22,576 nt of DNA from an uncultured Sulfurimonas sp. (GTDB lineage: Bacteria > Campylobacterota > Campylobacteria > Campylobacterales > Sulfurimonadaceae), in assembly GCA_937914675.1 (NCBI GenBank), contig CALDOC010000360.1, positions 1 through 22,576 on the forward strand, written 5' to 3'. The stretch's first letter is position 1; the number at the start of each line of letters is the position of its first letter. The position numbers and the translations under genes were made by a program. Shown in pieces: positions 6,934 through 15,231 of this stretch. Under the pieces are notes generated by a model. That model saw nothing but the letters and a program-made list of their open reading frames with translations. It ran no database searches and had not been told where the DNA came from.

Positions 6934-8439
6934 ATGGCAAATGAACTGACGGCAAGTCAACTAGATTGTTTAAATGAACAAACGAATGACGCGTATACGA
7001 GTACTAAAAAAGGGATTAAAATACCAATGCCTTGGAGATATAAGCGTTATATGGTGTTTGCTCTAGCAACCGTATTCACCTTGGTGCTTCCATGGATAGA
7101 AGTTGGAGGAAACCATTTCTTCCTTTTAAGTTTTGACAAACTAAAACTACATCTTGCGTTTATCCAATTTGATATGCAAGAACTTTATTTGATGCCATTT
7201 TTACTTATGCTTATGTTTTTAAGCATCTTTGGCATGACGGTTATGGGTGGTCGCGTTTTTTGTGGTTGGGTCTGTCCACAGACGCTTTTTCGAGTCGTTT
7301 ATCGCGACTTAATCGAAACTAAGATTTTAAAGCTTCGCAAACGCATCAAGAACAAGCAAAAAGAACCCGACATGACGAAGATGGAAAACAAGATAAAAAG
7401 CGCCGCCGCCGTAATGATAGCGTTTACGCTCGCGTTCGTCGCCGCTGCCGATTTCTTGTGGTTTTTTGTGCCTCCCGAAGACTTTTTTGTATATTTGGCG
7501 GATTATGAAAACCATTGGACTCTCATAGGCACGATGATCGCGATCGCTCTATTTTTAACCTATGACATTGTATTTCTTAAAGAAAACTTTTGTATTTACG
7601 TATGTCCTTACTCTCGCGTTCAATCGGTTTTGTATGACGAGCACACCATCATGGCGCTTTACGACACTCATAGAGGTGGTGAGATTTACGATGAAGAGCA
7701 CCATAAACTTTTTACAAAATACAAAGACTTAAAAGTGGTTAATCCAACGGCCGAGTGCAATACATGTGAATCTTGCGTAGACGTTTGCCCTACTCACATT
7801 GACATTCGCAAGGGTATGCAATTAGAGTGCATCAACTGTTTGGAGTGCGTTGACGCTTGTACTACCGTTATGGGCAAAATAGGAAAACCTTCTCTTGTCA
7901 CTTGGTCAAGCGATTATGAGATTGTGGAGAGAAAAGGTAAAACAAAGTACTTTCGTCCCAAAATTTTGGCTTATATGGCTCTTCTCATAGGGATTTCGAT
8001 TATTTTAGGCTTCATGGGCGGTACAAAAGAGCATATGCTTTTAAATATCAACAAAGAGTCTCGTTTGTACTCGACTAAGCTAATTGCCGATGGAAAAGTT
8101 CAAGTGGACAACTCCTACGTTTTCTTGCTTCAAAACACTGAAAACGAGACGATGAAGTTCTACTTTGACATTATCGCTCCAAAAGGAATGGAAGGGAAGA
8201 TATTGATCGAAAAACCTCTTCAAGCGTTTAGCGCGGTTCCTGGAGTGAAAAAGAAAAAAATCGTCACGTTGAGAACAACCGAGATATTGTCAAATAACGA
8301 TCAAAAAGACACTATCATCCCAATCACCATACGAGCCTACGCGATTGGCAAGGATGGCAAGGCGAATAAAGACATAACCGTTCTAAGACACTCTACTTTC
8401 GTTTTTCCAAAGAAAAGCGTTTTGGATGGTCTAAAGTAA
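6934..8439 (+). CDS. ccoG: CcoG, copper/iron-sulfur assembly factor for cbb3 cytochrome oxidase
   Basis: CcoG (also RdxA/FixG) is an inner-membrane ferredoxin-like protein that supports maturation of cbb3-type cytochrome oxidase, with a reported role in reducing Cu(II) before insertion. This 501-residue protein has the family's layout. TM helices lie near 38-58 and 84-104, followed by C110-G-W-V-C114-P-Q-T. Further TM helices (about 155-178, 197-215) lead to C220-xxx-C224-P-Y. Two 4Fe-4S motifs follow: Cys 275/278/281/285 and 299/302/305/309. A TM segment at 344-361 then leads into an extracytoplasmic FixG Ig-like domain. The ATG has TAGGAG upstream and lies 12 bp after the recombinase-like gene, so the two are probably co-transcribed. 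The oxidase genes themselves are not in the window. Confidence 0.93.
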   Translation: MANELTASQLDCLNEQTNDAYTSTKKGIKIPMPWRYKRYMVFALATVFTLVLPWIEVGGNHFFLLSFDKLKLHLAFIQFDMQELYLMPFLLMLMFLSIFGMTVMGGRVFCGWVCPQTLFRVVYRDLIETKILKLRKRIKNKQKEPDMTKMENKIKSAAAVMIAFTLAFVAAADFLWFFVPPEDFFVYLADYENHWTLIGTMIAIALFLTYDIVFLKENFCIYVCPYSRVQSVLYDEHTIMALYDTHRGGEIYDEEHHKLFTKYKDLKVVNPTAECNTCESCVDVCPTHIDIRKGMQLECINCLECVDACTTVMGKIGKPSLVTWSSDYEIVERKGKTKYFRPKILAYMALLIGISIILGFMGGTKEHMLLNINKESRLYSTKLIADGKVQVDNSYVFLLQNTENETMKFYFDIIAPKGMEGKILIEKPLQAFSAVPGVKKKKIVTLRTTEILSNNDQKDTIIPITIRAYAIGKDGKANKDITVLRHSTFVFPKKSVLDGLK

Positions 8440-8470
8440 TAGAACTTTAATGGAAATAGAGATAAACTTC

Positions 8471-8491
8471 AAAGGTGTTTTATACCTTTTT
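8471..8491 (+). terminator. Weak terminator or attenuator hairpin between ccoG and the DUF748 gene
   Basis: AAAGGT (8471-8476) pairs with ACCTTT (8484-8489) around a 7-nt loop, and the right arm ends in a run of five T (8487-8491). Six base pairs make a weak terminator at best. The hairpin covers the GTG codon that would otherwise be the first start of the next gene, which supports the downstream TTG start. Confidence 0.4.
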
Positions 8492-8501
8492 GGAGTTTAT
8501 T

Positions 8502-11500
8502 TTGTTAAAAAAAGTACTTTTATCTCTTCTGCTTCTCTACTCGACACTTGGCTTTATAGCGCTTCCCCTTCTCTTAAAACAACAACTTATAGAACAAGTT
8601 CAATCCCTAACAAAAAGCAAGTTAACCATAGATGGAGTATATTTCAATCCATTTCTATTCAAACTAACAATATCCGATATGAAACTCACTTCGCTAGAAG
8701 GCAAGCCGCTAGTGGCATTTAAGTCGCTCTTGCTAGACATTGAACTCTACTCGCTTTTGAACTCCGCCTTGCACGTTAAAGATTTCATAATTACAGAGCC
8801 AAAAATATCTCTCGTTTATAACAAAGACCAAACAATTAATCTCTTGAATATTCTAAAACCGCAAGAGCGAACCAAGGAAGAGAAGTCGGACTCGAACATG
8901 AAACCGCCTCGGATAATCATAGACAATATCGCGATAGAGCGCGGTGGAGTCTCTTATGAGGACTTTACTCTTAAAGAAGATTTTAGTTTCTCCTTTGACG
9001 AACTGGGATTTAATTTGCAAAACGTCGATACGAACGATTTTAACTCAAGCGACGCGAACCTGAGATTTTACTCAACTCTTGGAGATGGCGGATTTGTCGA
9101 CTTTAAAACAAAAGTCGTTGGTTTTAAACCGCTAGAAGTTAACGGCAGCTTCGATTTTGAAGCGAGTAAACTATACTCGACATGGAAATACATGAAAGAG
9201 CGGCTCAATTTGGAAGTCGCGGATGGCAAGATCTCTTGTCACGCCACTTATCATCTAAATCTTGACGATTTAAACGCCACGACCATAGAGAACGTGAATT
9301 TGTCATTGGACAAACTTAGGGTTATACCAAAGAACAAAAGCGACGACGTGTTAAATTTAAAATCTTTTTACGTTAGAAACGCGACCATAAAACCTTTTCA
9401 TCAAGACGTTCATGTCGATAAGATAGGATTGGAGGCGTTTAACGTAAAAGCCAAGCGCGACAAAAGCGGAAACATAGACTGGATGGAGTACGCAAAAGTA
9501 AAACAAAAAGAGGGCGCTCAAGATTTAAAAGAGCAAGAGCCTAAGAGCGAGAAGCAGGCTTGGAACGTAGTCGTAGACGCCGTGGCGTTAGAAAAAATAT
9601 CGCTTGACTTTGAAGATAGTTTTGTACGTCCAAAAGTTACAAGCGCCCTAAATGAGCTTAACGTTTACGCGCAACGCGTAACTCTGGAGGGAAAAGAGCC
9701 TTTTAGCTATCAAATAAATCTGTTACTCAACGACGCCTTTAAATGTAAGGCTCATGGCGACGTTATTCATAACGTTTTAAAAGCCAACGCGGACATGTCA
9801 TGCAGCGGATTTGACTTGGCGCGTTATAGACCATACGTCGACAAGGCGGCAAAAGAAGAGTTGGAAGTTTACGACCTCGCGTTAAAAAGCGCCATAGTTG
9901 GGTTTGACTCTCATGTCGAGATAAAGGACTTTAACGACACTATGGGCTTAGTAGTGTATGATACCGATTTTAACGTCTATAATTTTTCCCTGAACAAAAA
10001 TAGCGATAATGAAAGTCTGCTTCACTTTAAGAGCTTTAAAGTAGAAGGAATTGCGCTTGACACTCTTAAAAAATCTCTCAATATACAAAAAACTTCACTC
10101 AATGGACTTCTTCTAAACAGCGCGAGATACAAGGATGGAAGCATAAATCTCAACAATTTAGTCGTTCCAAAAGCGCTAACGCAGAAAAAGCAAGAAGCGA
10201 CAGAGGAGCAAAGCAAGCCTTTTGAGGTGAGCTTAAATCATTTCGCTTTGAACGACGCAACGGTGGATTTTAACGATAAAGCCCTAACTCCAAGCGTTAG
10301 AACTAAGCTCGATAAGACGCAGCTGGACGCTTATGACATAAACTTAAAGGAATATAGCTGGCTAAAGTACGATTTTTCCACTCGTTTAAACTCTAAAGGT
10401 TACATCAAATCAGCTGGTAAACTAAGCCACAATCCTTTAAAACAAGAGGGTACGTTTGAGCTCAAAGAGATTAGCCTCAGGGAGTTTACTCCTTACGTAC
10501 AAGAAAAAGCGTTTCTTAGCGTCGACGATGGAAAACTCTCTCTTCAATCCAAAACGTCCTACTCCGTTTCCAAAAATAGTCCGGATTTAAAAGTAAATGG
10601 TCGCATGAATTTGAAAGATTTTTTCGTTAACGACAGTAGAGACGATAGCTCGCTGATGTCGCTCAACAGCTTAAATCTAAAATCATTCACGTTTGAACTC
10701 TTTCCAAACAGACTTTACGTGGACGAGTTGGATTTAAACTCGTTTTACGTAGACGCGATGATTGACAAAAACAAAGAGATGAACTTCTCAAAACTCGTTA
10801 AACCGTCCAACGCCAAGCAATCAGACGAGAACGCGACGGTAGCGACTTTAAATGATGCGAGCAAAGGCCCCTCGTTCCCTGTAAAAATTTTAAAAGTGAA
10901 CGTCGCCGCCGGAAACGCTAAGTTTGCGGACTATTCAATTCCTTTGAAGTTTAAAACTAACATACATGACTTAAACGGCGTTATTTACTCCATCTCGAAC
11001 TCCCCTGACGAAACAAGCTACGTAGACATAAGCGGAGTGGTGGATGAATACGGTTCGACTAAATTAAAAGGGAGCGTAGACAGTTCAAATCCAAAAGAGT
11101 ACACGGATTTGGACTTCAACTTTAAAAATCTTGAACTGAGCTCTATGAGTGGATACAGCGCGTCTTTCGCGGGGCATGAGATAGACTCAGGTAAGCTCTA
11201 TCTTGATTTGGGCTACAAAATCCAAAAGTCTCAACTCCTTGGTAAAAACAGCGTGATCATCAAAAAAATCAAACTTGGCAAAGAAGTGGAAGATGAAAAC
11301 GTCACGGTCTTGCCTCTAGGTTTCGTGATTGCGCTTTTAGAGGACAGCGATGGGATCATCGATATGAACATGCCAGTAGAGGGAGATTTAGACAAACCTG
11401 ACTTTAAATATGGCGCGTTAGTTTGGAAAACTTTGGGCAATCTAATCACGAAAGCCGTTACTTCTCCTTTTAGATTTTTGGGCTCCATGATGGGACTTGA

Positions 11501-12065
11501 CGGCGCGGAGTTGGAGTTTGCGGAGTTTGAATTCGCTAGCGCGACGATACTCCCCACTGAAAGGGAAAAACTCGACAACATCGCAAAGATGATGACAAAA
11601 AGACCTAAAATCAACTTAGGCCTTGTTCCCACTTATGACTTAAGTAGTGACAAAAAAGCGCTTCAACGTCAAAAATTGGCTGCAATGGTGAGTGAAAAAA
11701 GCGGGAGTAAAAATGAAACAATCCATGAAAACGCCATGACGGTAGAGACGCTGGAGTCCATATATAAAGATATTAAAGCCGACAACCAGCTAGAACTCTT
11801 GCAAACTAAATTAAAAGAAGAGCATAAAGACGACACGTACGAGAGAGCCTATTTAAACTCTTTGATTGAATTGTGTAGCGCGATTCAAGACGTGTCAGTA
11901 GCCGAATTGGAAGCTTTAGCCACAAAAAGAGTAGACGCGATTATCTCTTATTTGAACGAAGAGAAAAACATAGACAAAAGTAGATTCTTCAACAAAGAGA
12001 CGATTAAAGTAAACAATCCAGAAGAGTCCTTGGTTAAACTTGACTTAAAAGTGGAAGTAAATTAA
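8502..12065 (+). CDS. Large DUF748 (AsmA/YhdP-like) envelope protein
   Basis: I choose TTG 8502 as start because GGAG (8492-8495) lies six bases upstream and the product then begins MLKKVLLSLLLLYSTLGFIA, a clean membrane anchor; GTG 8475 is in frame but has no ribosome site. The protein is about 1187 residues: one N-terminal TM segment, then a long periplasmic body of repeating amphipathic beta segments (VDKIGLEAFNVKAKRDKSG, LNSFYVDAMIDKN), typical of DUF748 proteins in the AsmA/TamB-like superfamily. The end is also characteristic: a GLDGAELEFAEFEFASATIL segment, a helical KLDNIAKMMTKRPKI stretch with LGLVPTYDLSSDKKALQ, and LATKRVDAIISYL with an OmpA-like flavour. Relatives are thought to help lipid or envelope homeostasis between the membranes; the substrate here is unknown. 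The gene is unusually long for one ORF in this window but intact. Confidence 0.85.
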   Translation: MLKKVLLSLLLLYSTLGFIALPLLLKQQLIEQVQSLTKSKLTIDGVYFNPFLFKLTISDMKLTSLEGKPLVAFKSLLLDIELYSLLNSALHVKDFIITEPKISLVYNKDQTINLLNILKPQERTKEEKSDSNMKPPRIIIDNIAIERGGVSYEDFTLKEDFSFSFDELGFNLQNVDTNDFNSSDANLRFYSTLGDGGFVDFKTKVVGFKPLEVNGSFDFEASKLYSTWKYMKERLNLEVADGKISCHATYHLNLDDLNATTIENVNLSLDKLRVIPKNKSDDVLNLKSFYVRNATIKPFHQDVHVDKIGLEAFNVKAKRDKSGNIDWMEYAKVKQKEGAQDLKEQEPKSEKQAWNVVVDAVALEKISLDFEDSFVRPKVTSALNELNVYAQRVTLEGKEPFSYQINLLLNDAFKCKAHGDVIHNVLKANADMSCSGFDLARYRPYVDKAAKEELEVYDLALKSAIVGFDSHVEIKDFNDTMGLVVYDTDFNVYNFSLNKNSDNESLLHFKSFKVEGIALDTLKKSLNIQKTSLNGLLLNSARYKDGSINLNNLVVPKALTQKKQEATEEQSKPFEVSLNHFALNDATVDFNDKALTPSVRTKLDKTQLDAYDINLKEYSWLKYDFSTRLNSKGYIKSAGKLSHNPLKQEGTFELKEISLREFTPYVQEKAFLSVDDGKLSLQSKTSYSVSKNSPDLKVNGRMNLKDFFVNDSRDDSSLMSLNSLNLKSFTFELFPNRLYVDELDLNSFYVDAMIDKNKEMNFSKLVKPSNAKQSDENATVATLNDASKGPSFPVKILKVNVAAGNAKFADYSIPLKFKTNIHDLNGVIYSISNSPDETSYVDISGVVDEYGSTKLKGSVDSSNPKEYTDLDFNFKNLELSSMSGYSASFAGHEIDSGKLYLDLGYKIQKSQLLGKNSVIIKKIKLGKEVEDENVTVLPLGFVIALLEDSDGIIDMNMPVEGDLDKPDFKYGALVWKTLGNLITKAVTSPFRFLGSMMGLDGAELEFAEFEFASATILPTEREKLDNIAKMMTKRPKINLGLVPTYDLSSDKKALQRQKLAAMVSEKSGSKNETIHENAMTVETLESIYKDIKADNQLELLQTKLKEEHKDDTYERAYLNSLIELCSAIQDVSVAELEALATKRVDAIISYLNEEKNIDKSRFFNKETIKVNNPEESLVKLDLKVEVN

Positions 12066-12070
12066 TACTT

Positions 12071-12079
12071 TGCTATAAT
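12071..12079 (+). promoter_or_regulatory. Extended -10 promoter of the YeiH-family gene
   Basis: TGCTATAAT (12071-12079) combines a perfect TATAAT with the TG of an extended -10. No -35 lies at 16-18 bp; a TTGACT at 12040-12045 is 28 bp away, too far. The 13-mer TTGCTATAATGAC also occurs at the promoter upstream of the recombinase-like gene (6231-6243). Confidence 0.6.
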
Positions 12080-12115
12080 GACCCTTTATAATTAAAATCA
12101 ATTTAAAGGTAATTT

Positions 12116-13180
12116 ATGGCTTTTTCAGCTCAAAACATCAAAGGAACCATCTCTGGCATCCTTTTTGTCGCCATTTTTGCGGCGGCTGCGACCATGGTCG
12201 CGGATATATCATTCGTAAAAAATCTTGGCATTTCTCCTCTTGTCATCGGTATCGTTATGGGTATCTTTTACGCAAACACTCTACACAACCATTTTCCAAG
12301 CGAGTGGGGAACGGGCATCACTTTTTCAGGCAAAAAGATACTTCGTTTCGCCATCGTTTTTTACGGTTTTCGCATAACTTTTCAACAGATTATGGACGTT
12401 GGAATGAGCGGTTTCATGGTCTCTCTCATCATGCTGAGCACGACTTTCATCCTTGGAACGTACTTGGGGATGAAAATCTTTAAAATGGACAGGGACACTT
12501 CGATGCTAACGGCTTCTGGAGCTTCGGTTTGCGGTGCGGCGGCGGTTTTGGCCACTGAACCGGTTTTAAAGGCGGAGGGTCACAAAACGGCGGTCGCCGT
12601 TTCCATGGTCGTGCTTTTTGGAACGATTTCAATGTTTTTGTATCCCGTTCTTTACGCGTCCATCATTGAACCGGCGACTGGATTTTTGCACATGACGCCC
12701 GAACAGTTTGGCATCTACGTTGGTGGAACCATCCATGAAGTGGCGCAAGTCGTGGCCGTTCCGGCTTCCGTAGCCGGCGCTCCCGTCGACATGGCGAACT
12801 CCGCGGTTATCGTAAAAATGACGCGAGTCATCATGATAGCTCCGCTTCTAATCGTTTTGGGAATTTATCTCTCCATGCAAGCGAAAAAAAGCGGCGGCGT
12901 CAGCGATGGAGTGAAACTTGTCATCCCTTGGTTCGCCGTTTACTTCATAGGAATGGCAGGCTTCAACTCTTTGCAGTTGGTGCCTCAAAACATAGTCGAC
13001 GTCATAAACGAGATTGACACTTTCTTGCTGACGATGGCTATGACGGCTCTGGGAATGGGAACTATCTTCGCCAAATTTAGAGGTTTGGGACTCGCTCCAA
13101 TCTACACGGCGGGAAGCATGTTCGTTTGGCTGGTCGTCGGCGGATTTGTCGTCACCAAAGTGGTAACCGCAATTTTTTAA
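12116..13180 (+). CDS. YeiH/UPF0324-family inner-membrane transporter (putative sulfate exporter family)
   Basis: The 354-residue product is almost wholly hydrophobic, with roughly nine to ten TM segments, and matches the UPF0324/YeiH family (Pfam Cons_hypoth698). Recognisable features are the N-terminal LGISPLVIGIVMGIFYAN, FAIVFYGFRITF at about 78-89, the Gly/Ala-rich ASVCGAAAVLATEPV loop at about 136-150, GGTIHEVAQVVAVPASV near 203-219, and a C-terminal LGMGTIFAKFRGLGLAP stretch. The family is labelled putative sulfate exporter by homology in many databases, but substrates are not well established; export of sulfate or an organosulfonate product is an inference. Its own promoter sits 37 bp upstream with an AAAGG ribosome site. 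It converges on a histidine-kinase remnant with a shared hairpin at its 3' end. Confidence 0.88.
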   Translation: MAFSAQNIKGTISGILFVAIFAAAATMVADISFVKNLGISPLVIGIVMGIFYANTLHNHFPSEWGTGITFSGKKILRFAIVFYGFRITFQQIMDVGMSGFMVSLIMLSTTFILGTYLGMKIFKMDRDTSMLTASGASVCGAAAVLATEPVLKAEGHKTAVAVSMVVLFGTISMFLYPVLYASIIEPATGFLHMTPEQFGIYVGGTIHEVAQVVAVPASVAGAPVDMANSAVIVKMTRVIMIAPLLIVLGIYLSMQAKKSGGVSDGVKLVIPWFAVYFIGMAGFNSLQLVPQNIVDVINEIDTFLLTMAMTALGMGTIFAKFRGLGLAPIYTAGSMFVWLVVGGFVVTKVVTAIF

Positions 13181-13181
13181 A

Positions 13182-13361
13182 TCATTTTGCGACAAAACGA
13201 CTGTTCGTTTTGTCGCAACCTTTAACGTAAATCAAAACCTTCGTACCCTCATCCTCTCGAGGCTCAATCTCCAATGTGAACCCATACTCTTTTACAACGC
13301 CTTCGACTATGCCAAGTCCCACCCCGAAACCGCCGCCATAAAGAAGTTTTTTATTTTTGTT
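13182..13361 (-). pseudogene. C-terminal remnant of a sensor histidine kinase
   Basis: The minus strand reads LLYGGGFGVGLGIVEGVVK, continues EYGFTLEIEPREDEGTKVL and IYVKG, then ends CDKTNSRFVAK and TGA. GGGFGVGLGIV is the G2 box of the HATPase_c domain; EGTKVLIYV is the closing strand. Only about 59 codons are open: an in-frame TAA stands at 13362-13364, and no sensor, HisKA, N box or G1 box is present. The gene has therefore lost everything upstream, and its truncated end abuts an A+T-rich stretch of different character. It is convergent with the YeiH gene, stop codons 1 bp apart. Confidence 0.8.
13187..13218. terminator. Perfect 14-bp stem at convergent gene ends, likely bidirectional terminator
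   Basis: TTGCGACAAAACGA (13187-13200) and its exact reverse complement (13205-13218) enclose a 4-nt loop, CTGT. It begins 7 bp after the YeiH stop and lies in the last codons of the kinase remnant. No long T-run follows on either strand (TTT precedes the stem on the plus strand, AACC follows), so termination efficiency is uncertain, but stem length and location fit a shared terminator. Confidence 0.65.
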
Positions 13362-13502
13362 TTAGTTATTGTATCTTCACGACTTGAGGCTCCCAATTGT
13401 TCTTTATATCTTTAGTCCATGTTTTAATGATTGTTGTATACTTAGCGTTCTTATATCTTTTGCTTCAAATCAGAAATAAAAGAGATTATACGAGGATTTT
13501 AA

Positions 13503-13838
13503 ATGATAATTGACAGATTAAACATAACAAACTTCAAAGTTTTTAAAAAAGAAAGTTTTACGTTTAACAATGAAATGAATATTTTTACAGGTATTAATAA
13601 TAGTGGTAAAACCACGGTATTGGAAGCCATTGCCTTATGGAGTGAATGTTTCAATAAACTGATAAAACAAGTGAAAAAAAAAGATATTGGATTGGCGTTG
13701 CAAAATGGTGATTTTAGATTAGGAGACAAAAGTCAAAACTATTTTAATTTTGAAGATATTGTAAGCGTAATTGCATTAGTTGAAATTTCAACATATTTTG
13801 AAGAGTGGAATAGTATGATTAAGAGAATAAAAGGATAA
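13503..13838 (+). pseudogene. N-terminal fragment of an OLD/RecF-like AAA ATPase
   Basis: The 111 residues begin MIIDRLNITNFKVFKKESF, the standard opening of OLD, RecF and related AAA ATPases, followed by a Walker A motif GINNSGKTTVLEAI at residues 30-43. Full-length relatives usually run several hundred residues and need a Q-loop, signature and Walker B, all absent here. Similarity in style ends around residue 90 (SQNYFNFEDIVSV), and the tail VEISTYFEEWNSMIKRIKG does not look like the family, so this is probably a fusion with unrelated sequence. A GAGGA ribosome site is present, and the TAA lies 3 bp before the permease ATG, so the short ORF may be translated and coupled. Proteins of this class are often anti-phage factors; here only a stub remains. 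The codons are more A+T-rich than those of the flanking genes. Confidence 0.7.
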
Positions 13839-13841
13839 GCG

Positions 13842-14906
13842 ATGCAATACGCAATGTTATTTTTAAACGCCCTAGTGGATTTGAGCAACGCCATGGCGCC
13901 TTACATTTTGTTTGGTTTGCTTTTTGCCGGAGTCTTGCATGAGATAGTGCCTGACACCTTAGTCACGAAACATTTGGGCAAGAGTTCCATACTCTCGGTC
14001 GTAAAGGCGACCCTCTTTGGAGTGCCGCTTCCGGTTTGTTCATGCGGGGTGGTGCCTCTGGCCACAAGCATCAAAAAGAGTGGGGCAAGTAACGGTTCCA
14101 CCCTTGCTTTTCTTATCTCCACTCCTATAACTGGGGTTGATTCCATACTCGCCACCTATGGAATGTTTGGTTGGGCGTTTACGATTTATAGAGTTGTCAC
14201 TTCCATGGTCATCTCCATGATTGCCGGAGTTCTCGCAAACTTTTATGGCGAAAAAGGGGAAAAACCAAAACCTACGTTTAGCATGGCTCCAAGCTCTAAA
14301 CAATCAACTGGTTTCAATTTTGCGGCGTCTCCTTTGCAAAAAAAACCGGCAGCTCAAATAGTTCGCAAAAAATTTTCACTCAAAAGAGCTTTAGTCTACT
14401 CCTTTGGAACGCTGCTAAAGGACATCGCTTCTCCTCTTTTAATAGGTTTGCTTCTTGGGTCTATCATCACCTCTTTCGTACCTCAAAACCTAAGTGAAAT
14501 TCTCATAACGCATAGTTGGTTGTCCTATCTAATCGCCATAGCCATAGCCATTCCAATGTACGTCTGCGCGACGGCGTCTTTGCCCATAGCGGCGGGGCTC
14601 ATGTTGGCTGGCGTTTCTCCTGGAGCCGCTTTTGTGTTTTTGACCGCGGGACCCGCTACAAATACCGTCACGATAGGGGTTGTAAAAAAGATGTTAGGCG
14701 TTAAAACGCTTTACGTCTATCTTGGAACCATCATAATAGGTTCGATTCTTTTTGGATTTGGACTTGATTACATGCTTAAAGACGTTAGCGTGAAAGAGAT
14801 GATACATATGCATGAAGAGGCGGGAATAATCGCCTGGTCTTCAACTATCGTACTGTGGAGCTTTGTTCTTTACTATACGATTAAGCCCCATATGGCTTCT
14901 AAATAA
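13842..14906 (+). CDS. SO_0444/ArsP-type permease, likely metal or metalloid efflux
   Basis: The 354-residue inner-membrane protein belongs to the DUF318/ArsP_1 permease family, SO_0444 branch, which is annotated as Cu/Zn efflux; ArsP relatives export organoarsenicals. Two mirrored halves are visible. The first carries GVPLPVCSCGVVPLA (Cys66 and Cys68) and LISTPITGVDS. The second carries IAIPMYVCATASLPIAAG (Cys242) and LTAGPATNTVTIG. A hydrophilic linker rich in Lys, Pro and Ser (about 137-177) joins the halves. The ribosome site AAGGAT lies inside the 3' end of the preceding ATPase fragment. The end of the gene is duplicated in diverged form at 15711-15761, so this copy may have replaced or been joined beside an older one. 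The substrate cannot be decided from sequence. Confidence 0.85.
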   Translation: MQYAMLFLNALVDLSNAMAPYILFGLLFAGVLHEIVPDTLVTKHLGKSSILSVVKATLFGVPLPVCSCGVVPLATSIKKSGASNGSTLAFLISTPITGVDSILATYGMFGWAFTIYRVVTSMVISMIAGVLANFYGEKGEKPKPTFSMAPSSKQSTGFNFAASPLQKKPAAQIVRKKFSLKRALVYSFGTLLKDIASPLLIGLLLGSIITSFVPQNLSEILITHSWLSYLIAIAIAIPMYVCATASLPIAAGLMLAGVSPGAAFVFLTAGPATNTVTIGVVKKMLGVKTLYVYLGTIIIGSILFGFGLDYMLKDVSVKEMIHMHEEAGIIAWSSTIVLWSFVLYYTIKPHMASK

Positions 14907-14916
14907 GGTTGGCGTC
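14862..14916 (+). repeat. Left copy of diverged direct repeat (permease tail); right copy at 15717-15771
   Basis: These 55 bp and 15717-15771 match at 44 positions without gaps. The match covers the last 14 sense codons, the TAA, and 10 bp beyond it (GTTGGCGTC conserved in both). Most of the differences are at third codon positions, meaning both descend from translated genes. The period is 855 bp, and the toxin-antitoxin pair lies between the copies. Confidence 0.8.
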
Positions 14917-14934
14917 TCCGATACTTGTTCTGTG

Positions 14935-15231
14935 TTAATCGTAAGCCTGTTGCCTATGTCTGAAATCAATAACTGCTACGATAAGCTTGTCATCTTTGAT
15001 AAGATAAAAGAGTCTATAGTTTCCCATTCTATATCTATAATAGCCCTCAAGCTTATCTTTTAGTTTTTTAATATTAGTTCCGTAAAAAGGGTTTTCTCTA
15101 AGTTGAGGGTAAACAAAATTTTCAATTTTTGAATATAGCTTTCTATCTATTTTCTTTTTAACCTTTTCAAAAGTTTTAGTTTCAGCAATTTGGTACTTAG
15201 ACAATGGTGTAATCACCATTTTTGAAATCAT
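14935..15231 (-). CDS. RelE/ParE-superfamily toxin
   Basis: The 98-residue basic protein fits the RelE/ParE fold. Helical residues 12-40 (KYQIAETKTFEKVKKKIDRK) precede a beta sheet with YRYRMGNYRLFYLI at 65-78 and a closing VIDFRHRQQAYD. The YR.R.G.YRL.Y and RHR signatures are typical of toxins that act as ribosome-dependent mRNA endonucleases, although some relatives target gyrase. Its start overlaps the antitoxin gene by 35 bp with no clear ribosome site of its own, so translation is probably coupled. Met1 (15231) and Met5 (15219) are both possible starts. The TAA lies 28 bp from the convergent end of the permease. The frame is intact, so the toxin is likely functional. Confidence 0.85.
   Translation of the reverse strand: MISKMVITPLSKYQIAETKTFEKVKKKIDRKLYSKIENFVYPQLRENPFYGTNIKKLKDKLEGYYRYRMGNYRLFYLIKDDKLIVAVIDFRHRQQAYD

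Noticed and set aside
8450..8722. 90-codon plus-strand ORF after ccoG
   Set aside because: It lies in another frame across the start of the DUF748 gene and resembles no protein.
13366..13464. Minus-strand stretch reading SKRYKNAKYTTIIKTWTKD and onward, possibly a replication or HTH protein fragment
   Set aside because: About 32 open codons in A+T-rich DNA without a start codon; not above chance by eye, though it lies in the scar and could be searched.
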